64,000 nucleotides of DNA. It comes from JAJDTT01 sp965116695. GTDB taxonomy: Bacteria > Acidobacteriota > UBA6911 > RPQK01 > JAJDTT01. Shown here in pieces: positions 1 to 9,664 of this stretch. The stretch spans positions 4,960,001 to 5,024,000 of the forward strand of contig OZ220706.1 of the NCBI GenBank assembly GCA_965116695.1, given 5' to 3'. Each line of letters opens with the position of its first letter. Position 1 is the first letter of the stretch. The position numbers and the translations under genes were made by a program. Below the pieces are notes generated by a model, which saw only the letters and a list, made by a program, of their open reading frames with translations, made no database searches and had not been told where the DNA came from.

Positions 1-974
1 GGGTCTGGGAAGCGTGGCGGGACGGCCTGGACCTGATGGTCATCACCGATCATCCGGAGTACATGAAGCTGGCCCTGCCCCAGGACCGGGAGCGAGCCTA
101 CGGCCGGGCCTTGCCGCTGGCCCGGGCCCTGGATCTGCTGCTGGTTCGCGGAGCCGAGCTGACGACCCTTTCGGGGCCTCGCTACAGGGATGAGGACTCG
201 GATCACGTCGTCGCCTTCATTCAGGACGAGAGTCCCTTCTTCGACGAGTTCGACACGGCGGTCCGGTCGGCCCGGGACCAGGGAGCCGTCATCATCTGGG
301 CCCATCCCGGCCCTCGATGGGTCCGGGACGCTACCCGGCTTCTGGAGTTGGGTTGGCTGGACGGGATCGAGTTGAGGAACGGCGGCCGAAAAGGGGGGAA
401 GGGAATCGGATACCACCGGGGGGAACCGTACTTCTCCGCGGTGATGGACTGGTGCCTGGAGCACGACCTGGCCGTCATTGCTTCGTCGGACGCCCACTGG
501 CCCATCGACCAGATGGTGGACCGGGGCCGGGGAGAACGCCGGGACATGACCCTGGTCCTGGCTGAGCGCCGGGAAGAGACGTCGATCCGGGAAGCCATCA
601 AGGCCCGGCGCACCCTGGCTTATTTCGGCGAGATGATCTGGGGGCGGGAAGAGTGGCTCCGCGCGCTGGCCCAGAGTTCACTCCATTTCAGTCTCACCCC
701 AAGCGTCCAGGAGAATCGGAAACGCCACTTCCTGTCGGTTACGAACACCTCCTCCTTCCCCTTTCGAATGAGGGTTTCCAGGGCGGGAGAGGAAACGGCC
801 GCGGGTCTCCGGGAGTTGCGGATTACGGAGCGGGGCCGGACCGTGGCTCCCACCAGCGTGAACGAGGGGGAGACGGACGTCCGGCTCGTCATCAGCGTCA
901 CCAACCTTCTTTCCGGCGCGGACCGGCCGCTCGTCCTGGAGAGGAGACTGCAGGTTCCGGGAGGACCACCATGA
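1..974 (+). CDS. PHP-domain metallohydrolase (CehA/McbA-like), 5' end cut by window
   Basis: Probable metal-dependent phosphoesterase-like hydrolase of the PHP superfamily. The reading frame is open from base 3, before the first ATG at 36 (frame reads VWEAWRDGLDLM), so the true start lies outside the window. Metal-ligand-like motifs are visible: ITDHPEY near the beginning, WAHPGPRW in the middle and SSDAHWP later. The last ~100 residues look like a separate beta-rich domain (SLHFSLTPSVQENRK region). The stop overlaps the next gene's start as ATGA (971-974), so the two are probably translationally coupled. Substrate unknown. The family call rests on motifs; the CehA/McbA label is a resemblance only. 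Confidence 0.75.
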   Translation, partial: VWEAWRDGLDLMVITDHPEYMKLALPQDRERAYGRALPLARALDLLLVRGAELTTLSGPRYRDEDSDHVVAFIQDESPFFDEFDTAVRSARDQGAVIIWAHPGPRWVRDATRLLELGWLDGIELRNGGRKGGKGIGYHRGEPYFSAVMDWCLEHDLAVIASSDAHWPIDQMVDRGRGERRDMTLVLAERREETSIREAIKARRTLAYFGEMIWGREEWLRALAQSSLHFSLTPSVQENRKRHFLSVTNTSSFPFRMRVSRAGEETAAGLRELRITERGRTVAPTSVNEGETDVRLVISVTNLLSGADRPLVLERRLQVPGGPP

Positions 975-3838
975 GTGCCGCGTACCGCGGCCTCGCCATC
1001 GTCGCTTTTATGGGACTCATGTTTGGGTGTGCCCCTCCTGCAGAATCGCCCCAGGTTCCTGCGCAGGAAGGACGGAAGGTCTGGAGGGAGGCCAGCTTCG
1101 CCGATTTCGCCGACGGGACCCTGGCTGACGGTGGGGCCAACACCTACGTGGGGGCAGATGGGAGCGTCCGGCTCATCAACGAACTGGATCTGAACCAGGA
1201 CGGGCTCATCGACCTGGTCCTTCCGGGGAGCCACGACAACAATTTCGACATGGACGCCTGGATCTACTGGGGAGGGGATAACTTCGCCGAATCGGGCCGG
1301 ACCGCGCTTCCCGGTGAGGGAGGCCAGGACGTGGCCATTGCGGACCTGAACCGGGACGGCCATCCGGACCTGGTGGTGGCCAAGGGTTACAACGGAACCC
1401 GGACCGAGAACCGGTCGGCCGTCTACTGGGGAAGCGAATCCGGCTTCGACGTCGAGCGTAGGACCGATCTGCCGACGGTTTCGGCTCAAGCGGTGGCCAC
1501 GGGAGATCTGAACGGAGACGGATTCCCGGAAATCGTCTTCGCCAGCAACGGACTCTCCTACCAGTTCACCCGGGAGGGGAACGATTTCAGCGTGGTGCGG
1601 CCCGTTTCGGACATCTACTGGGGGTCGGAGGACGGCTACTCCCCCCGCCGGACCACGCAGTTGCCCACTCGTTACGCTCGCGACGTGGCCATTGCCGACC
1701 TGAACCGGGACGACGCTCCCGATCTGGTCTTTGCGGTTCAGGACTACAAGGGAGAACCGGGTGGAGTGCTGGTCTACTGGGGATCCGAATCCGGCTACTC
1801 GGCGGAGGCCTCCCTTTGGCTGGAGGGATTGGGAAGCGTGGGTCTGGTTGCCGCCGACTTGAACGGAGACGGCTGGCCCGATCTGGCGGTGGCCAACGAG
1901 ACGGCGCCCGGCGTCGACGCCGATGCCGGAGGGGTCGCCGTCACCCCGATTCCCTGTTACGTCTACTGGGGGGCTTCCGAGGGTTTCGATCCCGAGCGGC
2001 GGACCGAGTTGTCCGGCTGGAGAGCCCGGGACATCGAAGCCGCCGATCTCGACCGGGATGGGCATGCCGATCTGATCGTGTCCAACCAGGCGGGCCGTGC
2101 GTCCTTCGTCTACTGGGGGTCGCCGGACGGATTTCGGCCGCATCAGCGGACGGCCCTGCCTACGCTGGCCGCCAGCGCCAGTGCCGCCGCAGATCTCAAT
2201 GGGGACGGCTACCCGGACCTGGTCTTCGCCAACGAGAAGAGTGAAGAGACCTACGACGTCTCTTCCTTCGTGTATTGGAACGGCCCCGGCGGATTCGATT
2301 CTTCCCGCCGCCTGGAGTTGCCGACCCGGGGTGCTCTCTCGGTCGCCGCGGGCGACCTGGACGGAGACGGCAAGGGCGATCTGGCCTTTGCCCAGAGCAA
2401 GGACGGCTATGCGTCCGACGACGCTCCCAATTCTTTCGTCTACTGGGGCCGGCCCGACGGGAATTACTCTTCCGAGGACCGCTGGACTCTCCCCTACTCG
2501 GGCCTGAGCGCGGCCAACATCGCCGACCTCGACCGGGACGGCTGGACCGACCTGGTGCTGGCAGGCCAGATCGACATTCTGTGGGGGACGCCCGACGGGC
2601 TCTCCAGGACCGGCGCCACTCATCTCCCCACTCGGAGGGGCTTCAGCGTCGTGGTGGCGGACTTCAACCGGGACGGATACCTGGATTTGAGTCTCAGCGA
2701 GTGGACCCACGGACGGGACGAGATGAGCCTCTTCTGGGGCGGTCCCGGAGGCTATCGGATGGACAACCGCTTCATCCTCAAGTTTCCCGACGTGCGGCTC
2801 CACAAGGCGGCGGACCTGGACCGCAACGGCTATCTCGACCTGCTGTTTACCGGAACCAGTGACCGCGTCGCCATCTTCTGGAACGGCCCCGGCGGATTCG
2901 ACAACGAAAACGTCCAGTATCTTCCCTCCAGGATGGCCGTCGGAGCCGAGATCGGGGACCTCGACGGTGACGGGTACCTGGACATCGTGATCTGCAATCT
3001 GTACGACCTGGAAAAGCTCCGGACCGATGAAGGCGAGCGCGCCATCGACGCGGAGCCCCAAGCGGCGCCGTTCGCCGCCGGCACCGCCGTCTACTGGGGA
3101 GGGGAAGCGGGATTCTCGGAGGACCGCATGCTGCTCCTGGACACGGTGGGGAGCGAGGACGCGTCCATCGCCGATCTGAACCGGGACGGCCGCCTGGACC
3201 TGGTGGTGTCCAGCTACCACGCCGGCGTCAACCGGCATCACCCGTCGTACGTCTTCTGGGGCGCCGAATCGGGACTCGACCCGAATCCGGTCCTGCTGCC
3301 TACCGATTCCGCCTCCGGCGTGATGGTGGCCGACTACAACCGGGACGGGCACGACGACATCTTCTTCGTCTGCCACACCAAGGGGGGAAATCATCGCACC
3401 GACTCGTTCCTCTATTGGGGTTCGGAGGAAGGATACTCGGCCGAGAGGCGGCTCCTGGTTCCGACCCGCGGCGTGCACTGGGCGATTCATCATGACGTGG
3501 GTCACGTCTATGACCGGTCTCCTCGATACGAATACGTCTCCTCTCCTTTCCGTTTGCCGGAGGAGGCCCAGGCCGAGACCCTGAATTGGAAGGCGCGGAC
3601 GCCGCATGCGACCGCGGTTCAGTTCCAGGTCCGGGGTTCGGAGACGCGGAAGGGCCTGGATTCCACCGAGTGGTCCGGTCCTGACGGACCGGGAAGTTAC
3701 TACACTCGATCGGGCGGCCGGTTGAACGGGCTCGGGGACAAGAACCGCTGGGTCCAATACAAGGCGACGCTGGTTTCTCCCGGTGGCGTCAACTCACCGG
3801 TCTTGGAGGAAGTTGAGATCGGCTACCGGGGCGAATAG
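971..3838 (+). CDS. FG-GAP/VCBS-repeat lipoprotein
   Basis: Predicted exported lipoprotein of 955 aa. The N-terminus has a hydrophobic signal followed by MFGC (Cys20 as possible lipidation site). About 14 repeats of the type ADLNRDGHPDLVV, each followed by a YWG-containing segment, form calcium-binding-like DxDxDG loops, the hallmark of VCBS/FG-GAP beta-propellers. The last ~110 residues form a non-repeat domain. I chose the start at 971 because it overlaps the preceding stop (ATGA) and gives a signal peptide; the frame stays open further upstream to 653 with non-signal sequence. Likely a surface-exposed binding protein, possibly for polysaccharide or another macromolecule. No enzymatic motif seen. 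Confidence 0.85.
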   Translation: MSAAYRGLAIVAFMGLMFGCAPPAESPQVPAQEGRKVWREASFADFADGTLADGGANTYVGADGSVRLINELDLNQDGLIDLVLPGSHDNNFDMDAWIYWGGDNFAESGRTALPGEGGQDVAIADLNRDGHPDLVVAKGYNGTRTENRSAVYWGSESGFDVERRTDLPTVSAQAVATGDLNGDGFPEIVFASNGLSYQFTREGNDFSVVRPVSDIYWGSEDGYSPRRTTQLPTRYARDVAIADLNRDDAPDLVFAVQDYKGEPGGVLVYWGSESGYSAEASLWLEGLGSVGLVAADLNGDGWPDLAVANETAPGVDADAGGVAVTPIPCYVYWGASEGFDPERRTELSGWRARDIEAADLDRDGHADLIVSNQAGRASFVYWGSPDGFRPHQRTALPTLAASASAAADLNGDGYPDLVFANEKSEETYDVSSFVYWNGPGGFDSSRRLELPTRGALSVAAGDLDGDGKGDLAFAQSKDGYASDDAPNSFVYWGRPDGNYSSEDRWTLPYSGLSAANIADLDRDGWTDLVLAGQIDILWGTPDGLSRTGATHLPTRRGFSVVVADFNRDGYLDLSLSEWTHGRDEMSLFWGGPGGYRMDNRFILKFPDVRLHKAADLDRNGYLDLLFTGTSDRVAIFWNGPGGFDNENVQYLPSRMAVGAEIGDLDGDGYLDIVICNLYDLEKLRTDEGERAIDAEPQAAPFAAGTAVYWGGEAGFSEDRMLLLDTVGSEDASIADLNRDGRLDLVVSSYHAGVNRHHPSYVFWGAESGLDPNPVLLPTDSASGVMVADYNRDGHDDIFFVCHTKGGNHRTDSFLYWGSEEGYSAERRLLVPTRGVHWAIHHDVGHVYDRSPRYEYVSSPFRLPEEAQAETLNWKARTPHATAVQFQVRGSETRKGLDSTEWSGPDGPGSYYTRSGGRLNGLGDKNRWVQYKATLVSPGGVNSPVLEEVEIGYRGE

Positions 3839-3876
3839 GCGGCTTTCTCCGCAGCACCTTTGAGAGGAACATCCAA

Positions 3877-4800
3877 ATGGACAGGGAACTGCTGACCTGG
3901 TTCAACGGCCGGCTGGTTCCGGATTCCGAGGTCCGGATCCATCACACCGACTCCGGCCTCAGTTTCGGCCACAACGTGACCGACTCGGCGCGGACCTTCG
4001 GGTATCGCCCCTTCAAGTTGGCGGAGCACATCCGCAGGTTCTACCGCTCCATGTCGGTGGCCCGGATCAATCCCGGCATGCCTCCCGAGCGGATGGAAGA
4101 GATCGCCTTGGAGGTGCTGGAGGCGAATCTTCCCGTCCTGGACCCGGACGGTGACGTCTGGATCACCCAGACCGCCACCGGCGGGCGGATGCGCAGCACC
4201 ATCGGACGTTTCGAGTTCGACCGGCCCGGCCTGCTTATCGCCACACTGCCGCTGGGGTTCGCCGACTACGCTCACCTCTACGAGAAAGGGGTCCACGCCG
4301 TGACCCCGTCGACCCGGCACATCCCGCCCCAGTCGCTGGACGCCAAGCTCAAGCACCGGAACCGGATCTTCTTCACCCTGGCCGAATTCGAGGTCAAGGA
4401 GGTGGACCCGGAGGGTTTCTCGCTCCTCCTGGACATCGACGGCAACGTGACGGAGAACAAGGGGGCCAACTTCTTCATCTATCGGGACGGCCGCTTGAGG
4501 ACGCCCACGACCCGGAACTGCCTGGAGGGAGTCAGCCGGGCCACGGTGCTGGAGCTGGCCCGGGAGGAAGGGATCCCCGCGGTGGAGGAGGACTTCCAGC
4601 CGTTCCATGTGACCACGGCGGACGAGGCCTTCTTTTGCAGCACCTCCTACTGCATGCTCCCAGTGGCCCGCTACAACGGCAATCTGTTGGGCGAGGGCCG
4701 GCCGGGTCCTGTTTATCGCCAACTGCTCGACGCCTGGAGCCGGCGGGTGGGAATGGATATTCCGGAACAGGCGTTGCGTCAAGGGGGAGTGGTGGCGTAG
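3877..4800 (+). CDS. Class IV PLP-dependent aminotransferase
   Basis: 307-aa cytoplasmic enzyme of the fold-type IV aminotransferase family (branched-chain aminotransferase / D-amino-acid aminotransferase / aminodeoxychorismate lyase). The motif K159-H-R-N-R fits the PLP-lysine region of the PabC-like branch, and G-N-V-T-E-N followed by GANFF fits the cofactor-phosphate region. Start ATG at 3877 has AGAGGA about 9 nt upstream. It lies 38 nt after the FG-GAP gene on the same strand. Which amino acid it uses cannot be told. The KHRNR motif is closer to D-aminotransferases/ADC lyase than to IlvE, but this is inference from motif spacing. Confidence 0.85.
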   Translation: MDRELLTWFNGRLVPDSEVRIHHTDSGLSFGHNVTDSARTFGYRPFKLAEHIRRFYRSMSVARINPGMPPERMEEIALEVLEANLPVLDPDGDVWITQTATGGRMRSTIGRFEFDRPGLLIATLPLGFADYAHLYEKGVHAVTPSTRHIPPQSLDAKLKHRNRIFFTLAEFEVKEVDPEGFSLLLDIDGNVTENKGANFFIYRDGRLRTPTTRNCLEGVSRATVLELAREEGIPAVEEDFQPFHVTTADEAFFCSTSYCMLPVARYNGNLLGEGRPGPVYRQLLDAWSRRVGMDIPEQALRQGGVVA

Positions 4801-4803
4801 GAG

Positions 4804-4850
4804 GGGCGACTTTCTGGTCGCCCATTGGGAAAGGCGGCTTTCTTGCCGCC
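4804..4850. repeat. Two short palindromes after the aminotransferase gene
   Basis: GGGCGAC..GTCGCCC (4804-4823) and GGCGGC..GCCGCC (4833-4850) form two perfect hairpins just downstream of the stop at 4800. They belong to the dispersed palindrome family seen in many gaps of this window. They sit between convergent genes and could act as bidirectional terminators, although no U-run follows. Confidence 0.7.
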
Positions 4851-4924
4851 GGCTCTTCTGTTGTCGCCATGCGATCCGGTTCCCGGCAAGTACAAGGGAC
4901 TGAAGAGTGGGGACAGGAATGTCC

Positions 4925-5032
4925 CCACGCCTGGGGGACAAGGATGTCCCCCCTCCTATCACGCGCCTGGGGGACAAGGATGTCCCCCCTCCTATCACAC
5001 GCCTGGGGGACAAGGATGTCCCCACTCCAATC
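4925..5032. repeat. Three tandem 36-bp units, each with a GGGGGACA/TGTCCCCC hairpin
   Basis: Three consecutive 36-bp copies (4925-4960, 4961-4996, 4997-5032). Each contains an 8-bp perfect stem GGGGGACA / TGTCCCCC around an AGGA loop; the third has lost the last stem base (TGTCCCCA). A degenerate fourth hairpin precedes them (GGGGACA-GGAA-TGTCCCC, about 4909-4926). The last copy abuts the stop codon of the minus-strand gene at 5031. No spacer-like unique sequence lies between copies, so this is not a CRISPR array. Confidence 0.9.
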
Positions 5033-6386
5033 ACACCTTCTCGGGAACCTCGAACGGCTTCCGGTACTCGCGCCGAAGCAGGCGGTTGGCCTCCTCGTCT
5101 CCCGGGATGGTCTCGGTGGCCGGATCGAACCGGACTTCCCGGCCCACGCGGTGGGAGATGTTGGCCAGCTCGCAGAAGATGCCCGACCGGTGGGTCACCT
5201 CGATGTCCGCGGTCAGGAGGTTTCTGTCTCCGGCCCGCAGGGCGTTGACGAAGTTCTGGTAGTGCCCCCAGCCCTCCAGATCCGGCGGGTTGGGCTCGGC
5301 CTTCTTGTTCCGTCCCAGAAAGACCTGGTAGTCGCACCCGGCGCCCCGCTTCTGGATCCGGTGTTTCATGTGGATGTAGCCTTCGGTGCCGTACAGGTCC
5401 CAGGTGAACTCGGCCATCCACTGCAACCTGGGCTCGGGATAGATGGCCCGCCGGGGTACGACGCGGCCATGGTCGGAGTAGAGATTCCGCAGGTCGCAGG
5501 TGAGGAGGGAACCGTCCTGGAACTCGAAGGTGGACCGGTGCGTGTTGGGGGTCTCGGCCTGGTCCTTCTCTCCGAAACGGCCGCCTCCCGAATGGGCCCG
5601 GACCGGAACCTCCTGGCCCATGATCCAGCGGCAGACGTCGATGATGTGGATTCCGTTGTTGCCCATCTCCCCGTTGCCGAAGTCCCAGAACCAGTGCCAG
5701 TTATAATGCACCAGATTCCGGTGGAAGTCCTGATCCGGGGCCGGTCCCAGCCAGAGGTTCCAATCCAGCCAGGAGGGAGGGGGCTCCGCAGGCTTGAAGC
5801 CAAGCGGATCTCTGGGACGGGGGAATTCGCAGCGCGCCCAGTAGACGTGTCCGATCACGCCGTCCCGGACCAGTTGGGCCACCCTGCGGAAGGAGCCGCT
5901 GGAGCGGCGGTTGGTTCCGCCCTGGACGATGCGGTCGTACTTGCGTGCGGCCTCCACCAGCTTGCGGCCTTCCCAGACATTGTGGGCGATGGGCTTTTCC
6001 ACGTAGACGTGCTTGCCCGCCTGGCAGGCCCAGATTCCGGCCAGGGCGTGCCAGTGGTTGCAGGTGGCGATGGTGGCGGCGTCGATGGACGCGTCGTCCA
6101 TGATCCGCCTCAGGTCCTTCTCGATCCGGGGCCTCCTGCCGCTGATTTTCTGAGCCTGTTCCGCCTTCTCCAGGGCCCGCCGCTCGTCCACGTCGCAGAC
6201 CACGGCCAGATCCACGCCGTCGTTTTCCAGGATCTCTTCCACCAGGCGCCGGCCGCGTCCGCCGGCCCCGATCAACGCCACCCGGATGCGGTTGTTGGCG
6301 CCGGCCCAGGCTTTGGCGGTTCCGATCAGGGAGGCTCCCGTCCAGGTGGAGGACTGGAGGAATTGTCGACGTTCCAGTTCTGCCAT
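5031..6386 (-). CDS. Gfo/Idh/MocA family oxidoreductase, exported (Tat-like signal)
   Basis: 451-aa NAD(P)-dependent sugar or inositol oxidoreductase. The N-terminus ELERRQFLQS resembles a Tat signal; a Rossmann motif VALIGAGGRG follows, then EKPIAHN, the conserved EKP motif of the family. A C-terminal alpha/beta domain carries the GNNGIHIIDVCRW segment typical of this family. I chose the start at 6386 because GGGAG lies 7 nt upstream; the frame extends to 6707 without a plausible start. Last gene of a probable five-gene minus-strand operon. The substrate is probably a sugar released by the upstream lyase and sialidase-like enzymes, by context only. Confidence 0.85.
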   Translation of the reverse strand: MAELERRQFLQSSTWTGASLIGTAKAWAGANNRIRVALIGAGGRGRRLVEEILENDGVDLAVVCDVDERRALEKAEQAQKISGRRPRIEKDLRRIMDDASIDAATIATCNHWHALAGIWACQAGKHVYVEKPIAHNVWEGRKLVEAARKYDRIVQGGTNRRSSGSFRRVAQLVRDGVIGHVYWARCEFPRPRDPLGFKPAEPPPSWLDWNLWLGPAPDQDFHRNLVHYNWHWFWDFGNGEMGNNGIHIIDVCRWIMGQEVPVRAHSGGGRFGEKDQAETPNTHRSTFEFQDGSLLTCDLRNLYSDHGRVVPRRAIYPEPRLQWMAEFTWDLYGTEGYIHMKHRIQKRGAGCDYQVFLGRNKKAEPNPPDLEGWGHYQNFVNALRAGDRNLLTADIEVTHRSGIFCELANISHRVGREVRFDPATETIPGDEEANRLLRREYRKPFEVPEKV

Positions 6387-6457
6387 GGTCATTCTCCCGT
6401 TGGATGTCGCCCGGAAGAGGGCGCCCCTGCGGTTTCCGTTCTCCCCGGCGGTACGGT

Positions 6458-7573
6458 TCAGATCGTCTGGCTGACGCCGGTCTCCGCTGCCTCGTAGGCG
6501 CTGAAGACGACTTTCAGGACGTGGAGAGAATCCTCTCCCGTGAGCGGCGGATTTCCCTTGCCGCGTCCCAGGTCCACCAGAGATTGGACCAGGGGGTAGT
6601 AGCTGCTCGGCTCGGTCTCGAAGTCGTGGACCCGGATTCCCCGAGGCGCGTCCGGGTGGGTCGAGTACCATTGCATGGGACCCTTCAGGAGGTTCATCTG
6701 GAGCCAACCCTTGGCGCCCCAGAGCTTGACGCCCAGGTGATACCCCCGGTCCAGGTAGTAGCCGCCGTGGTAGGTTCCCACCATCCCCCCCTTGAACCGG
6801 AGGGCCAGGGCCACCGAGTCCTCGATTTCCACCGGTTGGCCGCCCACGTTCCGGGTGACGGCGGAGACCTGATCGATGCGGTCGCCGGTGAGGTATTGCA
6901 CCAGGTCCAGGTAGTGGATCCCCAGCCAGATGAGCTGGCCTCCTCCCGCTTTGTCCTTGTACGCCAACCAGGACTCCTGGTACCGGGGCCGGGTCAGGCG
7001 GGTCTGGTCGGCGACAAAGACCAGGTGGGCGCCGAAGGGTTCGCCCAGGAATCCGGACTGGATCAGTTCCCGGGCTTTGAGAACCGCCGGGTGAAGCCTG
7101 GACCCCAGGGCCAGCATCAGGTTCAGCTTCTTGGAATCGGCGAGCCGGACCAGAGGCTCGAAGTCCTCGGCCCGGACGCAGGCCGGTTTTTCGGCCAGGA
7201 CGTGTGCGCCCGCCTCCAGGGACTCGCGGATCGGCGGGGGGGCCAGGTGGGCGGCCAGACTGACGAGGACCGCGCGCGGCTTCGCCTCCCGCAGCATTTC
7301 GCCGTGGTCCCGGAACGTCGTCAGCTTGTCGCCCAGGACCTCACCGGCCCGGTCGAAAGTGGCGCCGCTCTCGTCCGACAGGGCGACGGAGGCGACTCCG
7401 TCGGCCTTGGCCAGTGCATCCAGATAGGTGCCCAGGTGGGGCCCTCTCTCCTGGGTGATGACGCCGACCGGGATGCCGTCACCGGCCGTCCCGATCCGGG
7501 TCGCGGCAGAGAAGCCTAGTGAAGAGACGAGGGTTCCGCCGGCAGTTTTCTTGAGAAATGTTCTTCGCTTCAT
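6458..7573 (-). CDS. Gfo/Idh/MocA family oxidoreductase, Tat-exported
   Basis: 371-aa oxidoreductase with a classic twin-arginine signal KRRTFLKKTAGG. The nucleotide-binding part is degenerate relative to the neighbour, but the EKPACV motif and the GQLIWLGIHYLDL segment match the family. I prefer the start at 7573, the Met directly before KRR; an ATG at 7594 in the same frame is possible. 71 nt separate it from the next Gfo/Idh/MocA gene and 63 nt from the lyase gene. Probably a periplasmic or exported paralogue acting on the same sugar pathway. Confidence 0.8.
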   Translation of the reverse strand: MKRRTFLKKTAGGTLVSSLGFSAATRIGTAGDGIPVGVITQERGPHLGTYLDALAKADGVASVALSDESGATFDRAGEVLGDKLTTFRDHGEMLREAKPRAVLVSLAAHLAPPPIRESLEAGAHVLAEKPACVRAEDFEPLVRLADSKKLNLMLALGSRLHPAVLKARELIQSGFLGEPFGAHLVFVADQTRLTRPRYQESWLAYKDKAGGGQLIWLGIHYLDLVQYLTGDRIDQVSAVTRNVGGQPVEIEDSVALALRFKGGMVGTYHGGYYLDRGYHLGVKLWGAKGWLQMNLLKGPMQWYSTHPDAPRGIRVHDFETEPSSYYPLVQSLVDLGRGKGNPPLTGEDSLHVLKVVFSAYEAAETGVSQTI

Positions 7574-7636
7574 GGTGAAGGCCGTTCCGTGCATTGTGAC
7601 TCAGTCTAGCATGACGAAAGCGGCGTCACCGCGCTC

Positions 7637-9664
7637 TCAGGCAGTCTCCAAACGTACCTCTCCGAGGTCGGATCCCAGGGTCCAATTGTCGACTCCCCGA
7701 TTGGTTACGACGGTCACTGTCCGGGACCCGTCGTCCCGCACGCGGCTGTCCGCGGATTGCACTGGGGAACTTCGATTCGATCCGAAGGGAGCGAAGACCG
7801 ACGCGAAAGTCGTGTCAGCGGCCTCGCGGCGCCGGATGCAGGTGGAAAGGGTTTCGGATGCCGGATTGGATGGGGCCGAACCCAAAAACATCCGGTCGGC
7901 CGGTTCCAGCAAATGCAGATCCAGGAGTCCGCCCTGATGCCGCCACCGAAGCCTCCGGTTGCCCGATTCGGGGACTCGGCCGTCCAGCCGCACATGGGCG
8001 TATCCGCCGTCGCCGGTCAAGGGAGGGGCCGGGGACATCTCCACGGGCTCCCCGGTCCGCTCCCCGCGCACCTGGCAGACCCAGTCCAGGTCTCGAACCG
8101 TGGGACACTGGATCTGGAGCAGGTCCACGAAGTAGTGGTCGCGCCAGAGGAGGATTCGGCGCATCTCGACCCCGGCGTAGGGTTCCTCCTCCCAGGAGAC
8201 AGAGGCATCGCAGAGCGTATATCGATCGCCAACTTCATAACGGTTGATCTTTCCCTCGGCCAGCGGTTGGGCCCGGCCGTCCACGACACCGGTGGCGTGG
8301 CTGGCCGTCTGCTGGTACCAGGTGTCGTTGAGTTCGATGCCGTATCCGGGGGTTCCCAGATCCGGCAACCAGGGGGCCCCGTTGGCGAAGAGCTGGATCC
8401 GGAGCTGGTCGTGGTGTCCGTGAACCCCTCCGTCCGGGCCCGCCTTGAAGATCAGATGACTTCCGTTCCGTCGGTCCCCACCGCGCAGCACGACGAACCC
8501 CAGATCCTCCATATGGAGACTCTTCAATTCCGGTTCCTCTCCCGGCGGGATCTCCCGGGCGCCGTCCAGGAGCGCCTCGAAGCAGGTCCTGGGACGGTCC
8601 TCATAGTTCTGTTGCAGCACCCAGGCGAAAACAGGGTCCCGCATCCAGCCATAGGCGGTTTCGTAGAAGCCGTCCGCTTCCGGGATCCCGTGGCCGACCC
8701 GCTGCTGCAGGCCGATGAAGTACCAGCAGTCGTTCACGGCCGGGAGCTTCAGGTCGGGAAAGGAGATGAGGATCGGCGCCAGGAACATCCGCTTGAGGAT
8801 GCCGCCGTCGTCGAATGACCGGCCCGAGGCCCGAAGGATCCGGAGGGTCCAGACCACGGCGTCCAGCATGTAGTAGTGATAGCTCAGGGAGCCCTCCCAC
8901 CAGATCCCGTCCTGGGAGACCCCCTGGGTCAATTGGGGTTCCAGGCCCAGGTCGCCGCCCAGCGCCACCTCGAGCAGTTCTTCGTCCTCCAGGACCAGAG
9001 CCAGGGTCGCCAGGGCGGCGTTGTTCCAGTTGGTGGCGTTGTGAATCTCAGGCCATCGCACCCGAAGGATGTGCTCGGCTCCCGGCCGGAACATCTGCCG
9101 GGCCAACCGGCCGGCCGACCCTTCCGGGAGCGTATTTTCCAGAAGGGCAAAGGCCCAGCACATGCGAATCAGCCAGACCGACTCGTCCAGTCCCGACCAG
9201 GCGACGATCCCGGGGTGGTTGGGGTGATCCAGGGGAGGAGGCTCCATGTGCCGGTAGCGCTCGGCATAGGTGAACAGGATCCGGCTGGACAGGTCGCGGT
9301 CCGCTTGGGCCTGTTCACCTTGTCCGCCGGTGAGATGGCTCCGGAAGGCGAGTTTCAGGGCGGCGTCGCTGAGCATGTCGTTCACCGACCAGCGCCAGGC
9401 GCTGTCGTACGGCTCACCGCTGTAGACGGCGCCGCACACGGGACAGACGTGACGGTGCGGCTCCCGTGGGTCGTAAATGAACTGGACGGCGTGCTCGGGA
9501 CAGAAGAAGTCGTGGTAGTAGCCGGCCTGGTGCGTGGGGACCTGGGGCAGGAATCGGTGGTATTCGGCAAGTCGTTGGTCCAGCGCCTCCCGGGCGGCGG
9601 AGAAGGAGGGGCCCGACGCGCGCCGGCGCAGATCCCGGCTCCATTCCGGTGTCAGCAGGGTCAT
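7637..9664 (-). CDS. Heparinase II/III-family polysaccharide lyase-like protein
   Basis: 675-aa protein. A Cys/His cluster C55-x2-H58 ... C74-P-V-C77 near the N-terminus resembles the zinc-binding part of several heparinase/alginate lyase-type proteins. An alpha-helical toroid-like middle follows, then the heparinase II/III C-terminal signature GVHGHHDQLRIQLFANG near residue 415. The start at 9664 overlaps the upstream glycosyltransferase stop as ATGA, so the two genes are translationally coupled. The likely job is cleavage of uronate-containing polysaccharide. No obvious signal peptide, so export is uncertain. Confidence 0.82.
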   Translation of the reverse strand: MTLLTPEWSRDLRRRASGPSFSAAREALDQRLAEYHRFLPQVPTHQAGYYHDFFCPEHAVQFIYDPREPHRHVCPVCGAVYSGEPYDSAWRWSVNDMLSDAALKLAFRSHLTGGQGEQAQADRDLSSRILFTYAERYRHMEPPPLDHPNHPGIVAWSGLDESVWLIRMCWAFALLENTLPEGSAGRLARQMFRPGAEHILRVRWPEIHNATNWNNAALATLALVLEDEELLEVALGGDLGLEPQLTQGVSQDGIWWEGSLSYHYYMLDAVVWTLRILRASGRSFDDGGILKRMFLAPILISFPDLKLPAVNDCWYFIGLQQRVGHGIPEADGFYETAYGWMRDPVFAWVLQQNYEDRPRTCFEALLDGAREIPPGEEPELKSLHMEDLGFVVLRGGDRRNGSHLIFKAGPDGGVHGHHDQLRIQLFANGAPWLPDLGTPGYGIELNDTWYQQTASHATGVVDGRAQPLAEGKINRYEVGDRYTLCDASVSWEEEPYAGVEMRRILLWRDHYFVDLLQIQCPTVRDLDWVCQVRGERTGEPVEMSPAPPLTGDGGYAHVRLDGRVPESGNRRLRWRHQGGLLDLHLLEPADRMFLGSAPSNPASETLSTCIRRREAADTTFASVFAPFGSNRSSPVQSADSRVRDDGSRTVTVVTNRGVDNWTLGSDLGEVRLETA

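Noticed and set aside
620..3757. 1045-codon open frame on the minus strand opposite the FG-GAP gene
   Set aside because: Composition-driven shadow of the repetitive plus-strand gene: its product is low-complexity Val/Gly/Pro-rich with no domain, and the plus strand encodes clear DxDxDG repeats.
4925..5032. CRISPR array
   Set aside because: Units are contiguous copies of a palindrome with no unique spacers and no cas gene in the window.
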